64,000 nt of DNA, taken from positions 222,579,501 through 222,643,500 of the forward strand of contig NC_091245.1 in assembly GCF_042477335.2 (NCBI RefSeq). The letters are read 5' to 3'. The notes beneath the pieces were generated by a model. It was not told the DNA's origin and made no database searches. It was given only the letters and a program-made list of their open reading frames with translations. The translations under genes were made by a program, and so were the position numbers. This DNA comes from Ovis canadensis. Taxonomy: Eukaryota > Chordata > Mammalia > Artiodactyla > Bovidae. This document shows, piece after piece, positions 29,201-36,519 of this stretch (the stretch's first letter is position 1; every line of letters starts with the position of its first letter).

Positions 29201-29937
29201 CGAGCCAATTTAAACACATATAAGGACAAAACATTCAAGTCCTTAAGAGACCTAATCATATATTGTCTAATTATCAGCATGCTTTGAGAAACATTTATGA
29301 AACAGCTATAAAATTTAGGAATGAGAAAATAAGTATTGGGTTTTGGCCTCTAATTTAATCTGATTTATGACTTTTTATTGATCTAGTAAAAGTCCTGTTT
29401 TCTGGCAGTTATTTCATTTAAATGTAACTCATAGATAAAACTAACATTAACTATAATTAGTGGGTATTAACTAATAGATATTTCCTTCTGGCTGTCCTAT
29501 CTGATCTACCTCCTGAAGTTCACACACGCTCTCTTAAAGTGCCGTGTGTAGCTATAAATGTACCAGTACTAGACAGTAAGTCCAGCTCTCTGTTACAGCA
29601 ATGATTACCTGAATTGCATTTGTAGCCAGTTGCCTGCATATAGGAGAGGCAGTGGCTCATTTCTCTAAGCAACAGTCATCAGTAACCCAGATTTCATTAT
29701 TTTACATTTTTAAATGAAATTTAATCCAGGAACACACAAACCTCTGGTTGTCTGTTTTCTCTTAAGGAATGAATAAGACTACTTATAACATTTCATTTGC
29801 TTACCTTTCAGACATGTCTTGTTGGTCCATAAAGTTCCTCTGGCCTTCCTAAGCCTATTTTTCTGAAGACATTTTTCATCCCATTCCCAGAAGAGCTGTC
29901 CAGCAAGAATCAGCAGCCTCCTTTTGGGGTCTTCCAT
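2116..29937 (-). CDS. Spliced leucine-rich repeat protein gene (6-exon model)
   Basis: Joined coding exons are 29937-29805, 16453-16406, 13618-13500, 11193-11051, 5617-5420 and 2227-2116. Together they give 753 nt, 250 residues plus TAA; leaving out the 48-bp exon gives 234. Every donor is GT and every acceptor AG, and the junction phases (1,1,0,2,2) agree throughout. Residues 1-100 are a charged, non-repeat N-terminus rich in K, R, E and W. LRR units lie at about 128-147 (VETLWLVDN), 149-166 (CRVLNMNKN), 172-190 (IQHLSLADN) and 195-205 (LESLMLKRN). A cap follows at about 211-227 ([15 protein letters not shown]), the pattern closing SDS22-like and many ciliary LRR proteins. There is no signal peptide or membrane segment, so a cytosolic protein-binding scaffold is likely. 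I do not recognise the specific gene. Confidence is high for the LRR exons and lower for the start. Confidence 0.72.
3050..3190 (-). repeat. MIR SINE fragment
   Basis: Reverse MIR order: attatctcattctcacaac, aatcctgtcaagttag, taagtaacttatccaagatcat, then tctgtcttctggctccag. Diverged. Confidence 0.6.
4598..4775 (+). mobile_element. Bov-tA type SINE
   Basis: tRNA-derived head (gggcttccaaggtggttcag, tcagtccctggatcg) followed by a Bov-A body ending near gactcaggcacaactgaag and a short CA tail. Degenerate copy. Confidence 0.8.
5420..5617 (-). CDS. LRR gene, exon carrying LRRs 2-4
   Basis: The acceptor is ttatatacag (AG at 5619-5618) and the donor AACG|gtgagt (GT at 5419-5418), a near-perfect consensus. 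The exon is 198 bp, phase 2 to phase 2. It encodes three LRR strands with LxxLxLxxN spacing ([32 protein letters not shown]). It then enters an LRR cap at EFHQNYRKR, completed in the terminal exon. There are no internal stops. This exon makes the gene call secure. Confidence 0.85.
6605..6818 (-). mobile_element. Bov-tA type SINE
   Basis: Reverse copy: Bov-A end (gttgtatctgactctttgcc), body (ccatggactgtagcctgtcag), then a tRNA-like head ending in gcggagccatcagagagcccc. Confidence 0.8.
6976..9262 (-). mobile_element. BovB (RTE) LINE, 5'-truncated, defective
   Basis: The 3' end is at 6976-7003, where the minus strand carries the BovB terminal CTGAA repeats. The reverse transcriptase is readable at 8462-7626 with motif A ([14 protein letters not shown]), motif B ([14 protein letters not shown]) and motif C as YTDD. 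Upstream, 8796-8491 is the linker before RT, and 9202-8993 is the end of the endonuclease ([13 protein letters not shown]). Most of the endonuclease is missing. Several stops and frameshifts separate the pieces, so no functional protein remains. It sits in an intron of the LRR gene in the same orientation. Family horizontally acquired by ruminant ancestors (established knowledge). Confidence 0.92.
9796..9966 (+). mobile_element. BovB 3' end fragment
   Basis: Begins at gatgctgggaaagattgagg and runs to a gactgaacaacaa end. Short 5'-truncated copy. Confidence 0.8.
10090..10390. other. Less AT-rich intronic stretch, unexplained
   Basis: More GC than its surroundings and open on both strands for about 80 codons (10042-10296 +, 10339-10091 -). 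No domain and no convincing splice sites were found. It may be an old LTR or unique sequence. Confidence 0.3.
11051..11193 (-). CDS. LRR gene, exon carrying the first leucine-rich repeat
   Basis: A long pyrimidine tract and cttcag acceptor (11199-11194) precede an open frame starting NLNLSFQDL. The donor is CCAAG|gtacct (GT at 11050-11049). The exon is 143 bp, phase 0 to phase 2. Its two final bases join the first base of the 5617 exon to make a Ser codon, so LRLPS continues into CRVLNMNKN in LRR register. [17 protein letters not shown] is a canonical repeat strand and turn. Confidence 0.8.
11526..11680 (-). mobile_element. Bov-A/Bov-tA SINE fragment
   Basis: Reverse Bov-A body: agtcactcagttgtgtccga, ccatggactatacagtccat, ggggatcttcccaacccag. 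The tRNA head is mostly lost. Confidence 0.8.
12575..12640 (+). repeat. MIR fragment
   Basis: Core taagttgtgtgaccttgggcaaattg only. Confidence 0.45.
13500..13618 (-). CDS. LRR gene, internal exon (N-terminal linker)
   Basis: The acceptor is tgatttctgctcag|GA (AG at 13620-13619) and the donor CACG|gtgaga (GT at 13499-13498). The exon is 119 bp, phase 1 in and phase 0 out. Its 39 full codons run [12 protein letters not shown] to ENWEDCT without a stop in this frame, and shifting by one base brings a stop within the exon. The peptide is acidic to mixed-charge and ends in a Trp-rich segment directly before the first LRR-like strand. It has no recognised domain by itself. Phase 0 at the end matches the next exon at 11193. 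Confidence 0.68.
14590..14970 (+). repeat. L2-like LINE 3' region
   Basis: C/T-rich text with the order cacatcttcctacctgaact, tgctatccagctctcctaaa, ttcttattgcttaccaaata, acaatcttatcccagtcccc and ttccagccttattg. This matches the pre-3'-end layout of mammalian L2-type elements. Highly diverged. Confidence 0.45.
15340..15545 (-). mobile_element. Bov-tA type SINE
   Basis: Reverse copy from agtcactgagtcatgtctaa through ccatggactgtagcccac and ccaggggatcctttccac to a tRNA-like head ending gccgagccaccgggtttgc. Confidence 0.85.
16406..16453 (-). CDS. LRR gene, candidate 48-bp exon or alternative first exon
   Basis: The donor GCAG|gtgaaa is strong (GT at 16405-16404). The acceptor ctgttag|GAG at 16456-16454 has a weak pyrimidine tract. 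As an internal exon it is phase 1 to phase 1 and adds 16 residues in frame. It holds an ATG at 16412 in strong Kozak context (G at -3, G at +4) whose last base pairs in phase with the 13618 exon, giving [10 protein letters not shown]. It may therefore serve as an alternative start, giving a 192-residue product. Being symmetric, it could also be skipped. Confidence 0.4.
17365..17545. repeat. MER5-like DNA transposon relic
   Basis: agaatcacctataataattt, aatgcagattccagggcccc, agggcccgggaatctgtgtt and acactgaagtttaagag follow the palindromic MER5A layout. Confidence 0.6.
18924..19268 (+). mobile_element. CHR-type tRNA-derived SINE with 10-bp target duplication
   Basis: The head gggcttctctggtggtcagt with B-box-like tttgatccctggt is followed by repeated cacaac/cacatgcc units and an AATAAATAAA-type tail. 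TATGCTTTTA flanks the copy at 18914-18923 and 19269-19278. The embedded tRNA-like part is not a tRNA gene. Confidence 0.85.
21540..21660 (+). repeat. Ancient repeat fragment
   Basis: Contains the cctgctatgtggcagggact, cagacactaaagatacaaag series typical of an old mammalian interspersed repeat; family unresolved. Confidence 0.35.
22058..22280 (-). mobile_element. Bov-tA type SINE
   Basis: Reverse copy: ctaagttgctttggtcatgt, atggactgtagcctgccaga, ccacgggatcttccctaccc, ending at ttgcctt-type tRNA head. Flanks aagacacgtat and aagacatgtat look like a duplicated target. Confidence 0.85.
22373..22460 (-). other. Exon-like segment, possible poison or 5' UTR exon of the LRR gene
   Basis: The acceptor is ctaattcatcccacag (AG at 22462-22461) and the donor CCCTG|gtaaga (GT at 22372-22371). 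The segment is 88 bp, not a multiple of three. Joined after the 29805 donor it reads GCT CCT ATC TGA and stops. One frame is open but does not match the neighbouring phases. It may be a 5' UTR exon of transcripts starting at the 16412 ATG, a nonsense-mediated-decay exon, or chance. Confidence 0.3.
24060..24895 (+). mobile_element. BovB 3' portion with internal deletion
   Basis: Starts with the tggtccactggagaagggaa segment, jumps to cttaaaactcaacattcaaa in the RT 3' region, and runs to the cgacttcacaactgaacaac end. Coding is broken. Frames at 24273-24470 and 24483-24920 are remnants of the ORF C-terminus. Confidence 0.85.
25975..26400 (-). repeat. MIR SINE interrupted by a BovB 3' end
   Basis: Left part (tatgtgctaggcattacact, taactcatttaatcatt) and right part (tagagttgaggatgcagaga, aacttgtccaggtcaaacaa) are one reverse MIR, split by the insertion at 26047-26278. 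Confidence 0.65.
26047..26278 (-). mobile_element. BovB 3' end / Bov-A insertion with 11-bp target duplication
   Basis: Runs from gttgttgttcagccaccaag to catatcaggtggccaaagt, in reverse. ATTTAATCATT is present at both 26036-26046 and 26279-26289. Confidence 0.88.
26400..29800. other. AT-rich sequence, nothing recognised
   Basis: No coding frame above background and no clear repeat family. 27160-27290 is somewhat less AT-rich. Polypyrimidine run near 28640-28690. Confidence 0.45.
29805..29937 (-). CDS. LRR gene, candidate first coding exon
   Basis: The minus strand reads ATG at 29937-29935, then 44 open codons beginning MEDPKRRLL and ending KTCLK, plus one base. A strong donor follows (AAAG|gtaagc, GT at 29804-29803). 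An in-frame stop lies upstream of the ATG, so this is the first usable Met. The Kozak context is moderate (T at -3, G at +4). The phase-1 end matches the acceptors at both 16453 and 13618. An X-box-like site sits just upstream. The peptide is basic with several Trp residues and matches no domain I know. It could be an exon of an unrelated minus-strand transcript, but the phase match to the LRR exons favours this gene. Confidence 0.55.
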
Positions 29938-29965
29938 GGATTCACCGTGACCAAGGAAACAAGCT

Positions 29966-29978
29966 GTTACCTAGCAAC
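29966..29978. promoter_or_regulatory. X-box-like RFX site next to the LRR gene start
   Basis: GTTACCTAGCAAC is an imperfect palindrome that fits the RFX X-box form (RYYNYY, 1-3 nt, RRNRAC) with a 1-nt spacer. It ends 28 bp upstream of the ATG at 29937. RFX factors drive ciliary and testis genes, and X-boxes usually lie close to the start. Use as a promoter element is inferred from position and match only. Confidence 0.5.
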
Positions 29979-30140
29979 CTGGCCCTTGAGGAGGTATTGT
30001 TACCAATCTGTTAGTGCTCATCAAAGGAATTCTTGTGCTCCTGGAGCAGCTAATGGTGAATGTTGTTTCCAGGGAGTTTTCTAAACTGTGGTATAACTGA
30101 ACCTTGACTACAGAAACATAAATTATAGCAGAGGGAGCAA

Positions 30141-30449
30141 ATGGCCCTGGCATCCCTGAAAAGTGTGCTGTCTTCAGCTCTATTCTTTCTTGAATTGTCG
30201 GCATCTGGCTTGGGTTTAGTTGAAGTGGTACTCATGCAATGTATCCCTCAGTATTTGGTTTCGTACTCCTCTTCTGTAGTTTCAGAACAAGCAGAAGGAG
30301 CAAAAGGGAAGATATCTAATTCCAGTCTGAAACTTGCTCAGATAAAACACCTTGGAATTGAAGGTAGGGAATTCTGCCTTGTTCAGCACAAGAAAAGAGA
30401 AAGTATTTCAAAGCAAATATTTGCAACCTGTCACAGAAAAAGAAGATAA
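30141..30449 (+). other. Divergent open frame opposite the LRR gene start, doubtful
   Basis: A 102-codon frame begins MALASLKSV with a hydrophobic N-terminus. It lies about 160 bp beyond the X-box and points away from the LRR gene. No domain, no repeat match and no clear polyadenylation signal. It could be part of a divergent noncoding transcript or chance. Confidence 0.15.
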
Positions 30450-31299
30450 TATCATATTGTATTCTCATTTACTGATTCAAGAAGTCTGCTTAGAGTGCCT
30501 GCTATGTATATAGATAGCACTGTGAATTTTTAACTTCAGGAGCTGATAATACAAAAGTTCTCTCAGCCTGCTACTTGCATGCCTTCTTTCCTCCAAATAG
30601 AAAATGTTAGCTGTGCTTATGAGGACTGAGAATTTGTTGTTTGCCAGAAGCATAGTAAACACTTTCATAGTCTCTACTGATTCAGAGAACAAGACATTTG
30701 GGAAACCATTTTATTCGAAACCTCATTTTGAAACAAGATATTTGGCGTGTCCTGGAAAAGAGCATTATGTTTCCATTTCATTTCTTTTTCCATGCAGTGG
30801 CAATCCATCCATAGGGTAAAAATTTTCAGTAACCTTAGAGATGTGCTTCATATCAAAAGAGTGTAAACGCATCTCTACATTACGTTTCTGTTAGAACTTA
30901 TATTACACACAAAAATGTTCCAGGCTGAAACTTAGCATAAAAACTTCCTATGCTAAAAAAATATCATTTGATATATTTGGTAAAGATCCACAATTGATTT
31001 GTTTCTGTCCAAGTTAGTATAATTAATAAAAGCTATGAAATATCTATAATAATTACGTCTCAAATTTTCTATTTTTCCCGTGATGAGTAGTGACGCCAAA
31101 TGGCAGACATTTCTTTACCCTTTTGTCATTTCTAAGCATCCTCAGAATTTCCCCAAGTCCAAAAATTGTAAACCAGTATTATCCCAAGATGAATTAATTA
31201 AATTATAAACTGGTCTTAATTCATCTTTTTAGCTTTATAGCCCCCTAAAACACACCATAGCTCCACTACCTCAGGCGAAAGCTATTCATACTCGTGTTT

Positions 31300-32506
31300 T
31301 CATTCTGACTTTGCCAGATCCAATGTCTCCCCTACACTCCCAGTTGATCCTCACACCTTCTCTATCTTCTAACTTCCAAGATCTCTGCTCCCATCCTTAC
31401 TTCCACAAAGCAAACAGAAAGAAATTTCCTCAGGGTCCCATCACCCATGCATCCACTTACTCTCATCTTCCTGCCTGTTTTTCATGCTTTGTCCTCATTT
31501 ACAGGGATGACATCAGCACTTCTATCTCCATTTGTGGACTAGAGCCTATCCCTTCATCTCTACTCAAGACCATTGGTCCAGAAATTCTTCTGCATCATCA
31601 ATTTCTCCTCCTCACAGCATCATACTCACAAACATATAAACATGCTGTAATTTTCCCCCATTTAAAGCAGAAACCAAACAAAAATGCCTTGGATCCGTTT
31701 CTCGAGCCGGCTTCATCCCATTGCTTTGCATCCATTACAGTGTGGGGAAAGCTTTGCAAGAGTTGCCTATGCTTGCTGCATTCAGTTCTCCTCCCATCCC
31801 TCTTGAACCCATTCAGGTGTTGTTTTCACTCTACTACTTCACTGGAACTACATTTGGCAAGGCCACTAATGACCTTCAAGTCACTAAATTCAATGGTTGG
31901 TTCCTAGTTCTCATTTCCTTGACTTAACCACTGTATTTGAAACATCGAGTTACTCTCTCCCTGAAGCACTTTCTTCATTTGGCTTCTAGGACCCCACACT
32001 CCACTGGTTTTCTTTCTACTTTATAATCTCTTTTGCTGTTCCCTACTCATCCGACTAATGTCTTAATACCGATGTGTCCAAATCTGTCTTTAGACTTCTT
32101 TCTCTCTTAACTCACTCCATTAATGATCCTATCCAGTCTCATGGCTTTAAAAACAATTTATATGCTAATGACTCCAATATTTATAACTCCTTCCTAGACC
32201 CCCCCTTTTTCTCTCTTGAATTCCAGGCCTATATATTTACCTGCCTACTTGACATTCCTCTGGATGTTTCATAGTCACCTCCATGTTAATATTCCCAAAA
32301 TAAACTTCTAAATCTCCTATCTAGATCAATCTCTTTTATATCCTTCACTTATACAAACCAAAAATCATGGAATCATCCTTAACTACTATTTTCTTTCAAA
32401 TATTGCATCCAATCCCTGATGAAATCCTTTCAGCTCTAATTCAAAATATGTTTAGAATCTGGCCACTTCCCATCTACTCTATGGCTACCATAGACCCCAT
32501 ATTTCT
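31300..32506 (+). mobile_element. Ancient L2/CR1-type LINE, reverse transcriptase remnant
   Basis: Order of sense text: cttgacttaaccactgtatt (LDL-T-FET, the motif A area), ttcatttggcttctaggacc, ccatccagtctcatggcttt at the QSHGFK position, then YAND at 32161-32172 in place of YADD, and cctgcctacttgacattcct. Upstream, 31311-31907 is an open frame in the same sense without known domain. Extremely diverged and certainly dead. It continues at 33284-33480 after two L1 insertions. Confidence 0.65.
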
Positions 32507-32681
32507 TTTTTTTAACTTTGTATTTTGTATTGCAATATAGCCAATTCACAGTGTTGTGATAGTTTCTGGTGGATAGCAAAAGGACTCAGCCATACAAATA
32601 CACGTATCCATTTTTCCTCAAACTCCCCTCCCATCCAGGCTGCCGCATAACATTGAGCAAAGTTCCCTGTGCTACTTATGG
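32507..32681 (-). mobile_element. L1 3' end, first insertion
   Basis: Reverse L1 3' UTR: T-tract, gtattgcaatatagccaatt, atagcaaaaggactcagcca, aagttccctgtgctac. Flanked by 21-22-bp repeats (32486-32506 and 32682-32703). Confidence 0.8.
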
Positions 32682-32703
32682 TACCATAAGACTCCATATT
32701 TCT

Positions 32704-33267
32704 CATTTATTTATTGAACTATAGAAACTATAGTAATGAACACTAACAATATTGTGTTAGTTTTGGCTGTGTAGCAAAGATATTCAGAATATATATTCAG
32801 ATTCTTTTCCATTATAGGTTATTATAAGATACTGAATATAGTCCCCTGTGCTATACAATGGGTCCTTGTTGTTTATCAACTTTATATATAGTGGTGTGTA
32901 TTTTTGTTAATCACAAACTATTTATTCCTACCCCACTTTCTCTTTTGGTAACCATAAACTTGTTTCCTAAGTTTGAGTCTAGTTCTCATTTGTAAATAAA
33001 CTCATTTGTATCATATTTTTAGTTTCCATATATAAGTGATATCATGTCATATCTGTCTTTCTCTGCTTGACTTACTTCACTTAGTATGATAATCTCTAGG
33101 TCCGTCCGTATTACCTCAAATAGCAATGTTTCATTATTTTTATGGCTGAGTAATATTCCAATGTACATATATAGCACATCTTCTTAAACTAGTTATCTGT
33201 GCACGGGCACTTAGATTGCTTCCATGTCTTGGCTATTGTAAGTAGTGCTTCTGTGAACACTGATGTG
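32704..33267 (-). mobile_element. L1 3' end, second insertion at the same target
   Basis: Reverse L1: ttatttattgaactatagaa, tgtgttagttttggctgtgt, gtcccctgtgctatacaatg, then gagtaatattccaatgtaca and cttggctattgtaagtagtg. The flank AGACYCCATATTTCT recurs at 33268-33283. Confidence 0.85.
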
Positions 33268-33283
33268 AGACCCCCATATTTCT

Positions 33284-33480
33284 TAACAGTATTATTGCAA
33301 CAGACACTTCACTAGTCTCCTGCTTCAAACAATGCCCCCCACATTCTCTCCTCAAACACAGCATGCAGAGTGATTCTTAGTCATTCTTCATATAAAACAC
33401 CCAAACGGTTATCTATCTCACAAAGAAAGGACCAGCATCCTTACAAGGAACTACAAGGCACTGATATATCTGGCATTAAA
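33284..33480 (+). repeat. L2-type LINE, continuation after L1 insertions
   Basis: attattgcaacagacacttc, ctagtctcctgcttcaaaca, gagtgattcttagtcattct and tccttacaaggaactacaag follow the order expected immediately after the segment ending at 32506. Confidence 0.55.
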
Positions 33481-33636
33481 AAAAGTAATATCTCAAAAGT
33501 AAAACTACTTTTGAAATGTCCTCAAAACAATCAAAATTCTAGTTGACTAAGGTTCTTTGACAACTACCTGGAAGCCCAGATTGATACATGATGTTAGACA
33601 ATTAACTCTTTAAAAAAATCCTTCTACTTTTCTCTC

Positions 33637-33863
33637 TTATGGGCATCCCAGGTGGTGCTTTTGGTAATGAATCTGCCTGCCAATGCAGGAAACACAAGAG
33701 ACTCGGGTTCGATCCTTAAGTAGGGAAGACCCCCTGGAGTAGGAAGTGACAACCCACTCCAACATTCTTGCCTGAAAAATCCTAGGACAGAGGAACCTGG
33801 CAGACTACAGTCCAAAGAGCTGCAAAGAACTGTACACGACTGAGTGATTAAGCATGCACACTA
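33637..33863 (+). mobile_element. Bov-tA SINE with 9-bp target duplication
   Basis: tRNA head tatgggcatcccaggtggtg with ggttcgatccttaa, then Bov-A body to acgactgagtgattaagcat. TTTTCTCTC at 33628-33636 and 33864-33872. Confidence 0.88.
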
Positions 33864-34675
33864 TTTTCTCTCAAGTTTCAGGACCAGTTAAAATAAGAAA
33901 TGTCCCAAATTTGGAATGTGAGCTATTAAAAAAAAAGGCTACCATTTACAAGTGCTTCTCTGTATAATGGAGTGTTTTCTCAATATTGTGAAATAAAAAC
34001 AAAAGGTAGACTTTGTGGGTAGCTTCAACAGTGGTAGCAGACTAGTTACCAGATCCCTAAGAGGTCCTCTTAGCATGCAGCACACGCGCACAAGGTCCTC
34101 TGAGAAGTATACAAAACAAAAGAAAGGGAAGAGTGTGTCTACACAAAAACTCAGCAGACCTTGAGAACAGACAGTACTAAAACTTCAAAATAACTATGAA
34201 TTTTAAAAAAACAGATGAATCTTTTTTCATCTCACGTGTCTCTCATTTGTCAGTCTTAGCCTTACTCCACAGCAGTACTTCAAGGAAAGCAAAAGCTGAG
34301 CAAGAAAAATTGTGAAAAGGACAGAAAAAGATGGAGTCCAAAGTAGATCTAGAACTATCACAAGAAAAGATTAAGTCCAGCCTAACCAGGATGTGTTATG
34401 AAAACATCCACACAAATCAGAGGAAGGATTATTAGGGAAGAGACTTCAGAGTATGCCAGATGAAAAAGCCCAGGCATGATGTAAAGGGGACATCTCTGAA
34501 ATATGTAACTTCTGGGAGAGGAAAAAAATGTGAAAAAATAAGTGAGAACTTCCCTTTGGCAATTAGGAGGTGGAGACAAAGATAAAAGGGAAAATGTAAG
34601 GTCTAGTAAAATGAAATAGTGTCTCTAGATGGAAGGATTCACAATTCATCCTGTGTCAGGTAATATCTCCCCCAA

Positions 34676-34879
34676 GTGAAGTCACTCAGTTGTGTCCGAC
34701 TCTTTGCAACCCCATAGACTGTAGCCTACCAGGCTCCTCTGTCCATGGGATTTTCCAGGCAATAGTACTGGAGTGGATTGCCATTTCCTTCTCCAGGGGA
34801 TCTTCCCAACCCAGGGCTCGAACCTGAGTCTCCCACATTGTAGACAGACACTTTACTGTCTGAGCCACCAGGGAACTCC
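34676..34879 (-). mobile_element. Bov-tA SINE with 11-bp target duplication
   Basis: Reverse copy from gtgaagtcactcagttgtgt to gtctgagccaccagggaact. ATCTCCCCCAA lies at 34665-34675 and 34880-34890. Confidence 0.9.
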
Positions 34880-35139
34880 ATCTCCCCCAAAGATATCCAC
34901 ATCTGAATACTCAGAGCCTGGGAATGTGTTACCTTACATAGAAAAAGGGAAGTAAGATAACAGATGGAATTAACCTTGCTGATTAGCCTACCTCAAGACA
35001 GGGAAGATTCTCTTGATTTTCCAGGTAGACCCAGTGTAATCACAATTGCCCTTAAACATAAGAGGAAGTAAAGAGAATCGGTGTCAGAGAAAAACAGCTA
35101 GGCGTTCCTGGCTTTGCAGATGGAAAGAGGCCATGTGCC

Positions 35140-35700
35140 AAATAAAGAGGCCATGTAATGCAAAAGCATTATCCATAAAAGAGAAAAAATTGATAAACTA
35201 GCCTTCATCAAAATTAAGACCTTATGCTCTTCAAAAGACACTTGTAAGAAAAAGAAATGGCAAGCAACTTAGAAAAAATTATTTGCAAATACATATACCC
35301 AGAATTTAGAAAGAACTCTCAAATTCAATAGCAAGGAGAGAGGGAAAGGAACTAAAAAAGCGGGCAAAATATTTGACAGGAAATTTGACTAGAGTACTTA
35401 TGTGAATGATGAATTAGCATGTGAGAAGATGCTCAGCTTCATCAGTCATTGAGGAAATGCAAACTGAAACCACAAGATACCATTACATATCTATTAGAAT
35501 GGTTAAAATTAAAAATAAAAAACTGCAAACAAACCAAATTTATAGCCATAAGAAGCGAATGGACTAAAAATTACGATATATTCATACCAGGGAATTACAC
35601 AGCAATAAAAACAAATTAACTAATGAAATGTAATCTATAGTGACAGAAAGCAGATCTGTTTGTTTGGAAACTGGGCAGGGAATATGCCCACCATTCACCA
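35140..35700 (+). mobile_element. L1 ORF2 / 3' region fragment
   Basis: ttgataaactagccttcatc, gaaaaaattatttgcaaata, ttagaaagaactctcaaatt, atgctcagcttcatcagtca and agtgacagaaagcagatctg are successive L1 ORF2 to 3' landmarks. No intact frame. Confidence 0.75.
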
Positions 35701-35754
35701 GGGCAAGAACAGGATTGCGGCCTTACAGATGGTCCTCCCCCAACCCCCCTGCAC

Positions 35755-36287
35755 TGCCCAGCCATGGTCAACCTCATCATTTTCTTTGATATGACCGTCA
35801 ACAACAAGCCCTTGGGCCACATCTCCTTTTAGCTATTTGCAGACAAAGTTCCAATGACAACAGAAAACGTTCATGCTCTGAGAACTGGGGAGAAAGGATT
35901 TGGTTATACAGATCCCTGCTTTCACAGAATAATTCCAGGATTTATGTGCCAAGGTGGTGACTTCACACACCGTAATAGCACTCGTGGCAATGCCATCTCT
36001 GGGGAGAAATTCATGATAAGAATTTCATCCTGAAGCATACAGGTCCTGTCATCTTATCCATGGCAAATGTTGGCCCTAACAAAAATGATTGCCAGTGTTT
36101 CATCTGCCCTGCTGAGACTGAGTGGTTGGATGGCAAGCCTGTAATCTTTGGCAAGGTGAAAGAGGGCAAGAATACTGTGGAAGCCATGGAGAGCCTTGAA
36201 ATGGAAAAACCAGCAATATCACCATTGCTGACTTTTCTGGACAAACCCAGAAAATTTGACTTGTGTTCTATCTTTAAGAAAAAAAAA
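35755..36287 (+). pseudogene. PPIA: Processed pseudogene of cyclophilin A (peptidylprolyl isomerase A)
   Basis: Intronless copy starting ATGGTCAAC at 35764. The parent is a cytosolic prolyl isomerase of about 165 residues. Recognisable blocks are ttgcagacaaagttccaatg, gggagaaaggatttggttat, ttatgtgccaaggtggtgac, cctgaagcatacaggtcctg, aatgttggccctaacaaaaa and gaggttgaa-type ggcaaggtgaaagagggcaa. It has an in-frame TAG at 35830-35832, and base changes and small length changes near 35985-36030 break the frame. The 3' UTR phrase aaatttgacttgtgttctat precedes an A-tract. Related flanks aagaacaggatt (about 35706) and aagaatgggatt (about 36288) fit target duplication. It cannot encode the enzyme. Confidence 0.92.
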
Positions 36288-36463
36288 AGAATGGGATTAT
36301 GAAGGTGTACTTAAAAGCATTTTTGGATAATGGACATGTATGTTACATTGATTGTGATGGTTTCGCAGGTATATACATATGTCAAAGCTTATAAAATTGT
36401 TTGTTTCAAATCTGTGCAGTTTATGTCAACACACATATACACAGAGAGAGACAGGGAAAGAGT

Positions 36464-36472
36464 ATGTGTGTT

Positions 36473-36513
<41 letters not shown>
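36464..36513 (+). repeat. (TG)n microsatellite
   Basis: About 23 near-perfect TG units interrupted early (tttgtgtgcg). Frames through it are artefacts. Confidence 0.95.
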
Positions 36514-36516
<3 letters not shown>

Positions 36517-36519
36517 AGA

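Larger units (their letters stand above)
16454..29804 (-). other. LRR gene first intron (13.4 kb)
   Basis: Long AT-rich intron in this model. It contains a MER5-like relic (17365-17545), a CHR SINE (18924-19268), a Bov-tA (22058-22280), the exon-like segment 22460-22373, a BovB fragment (24060-24895) and a MIR split by a BovB 3' end (25975-26400). From about 26400 to 29800 I see no repeat or coding signal. Confidence 0.5.

Noticed and set aside
31311-31907. 198-codon plus-strand frame as a gene
   Set aside because: No domain or splice context; it lies in sense in an L2/CR1-type LINE remnant whose RT region follows.
36060-36302. 80-codon frame as a functional cyclophilin
   Set aside because: It is the later half of a processed pseudogene with an upstream stop and frame breaks.
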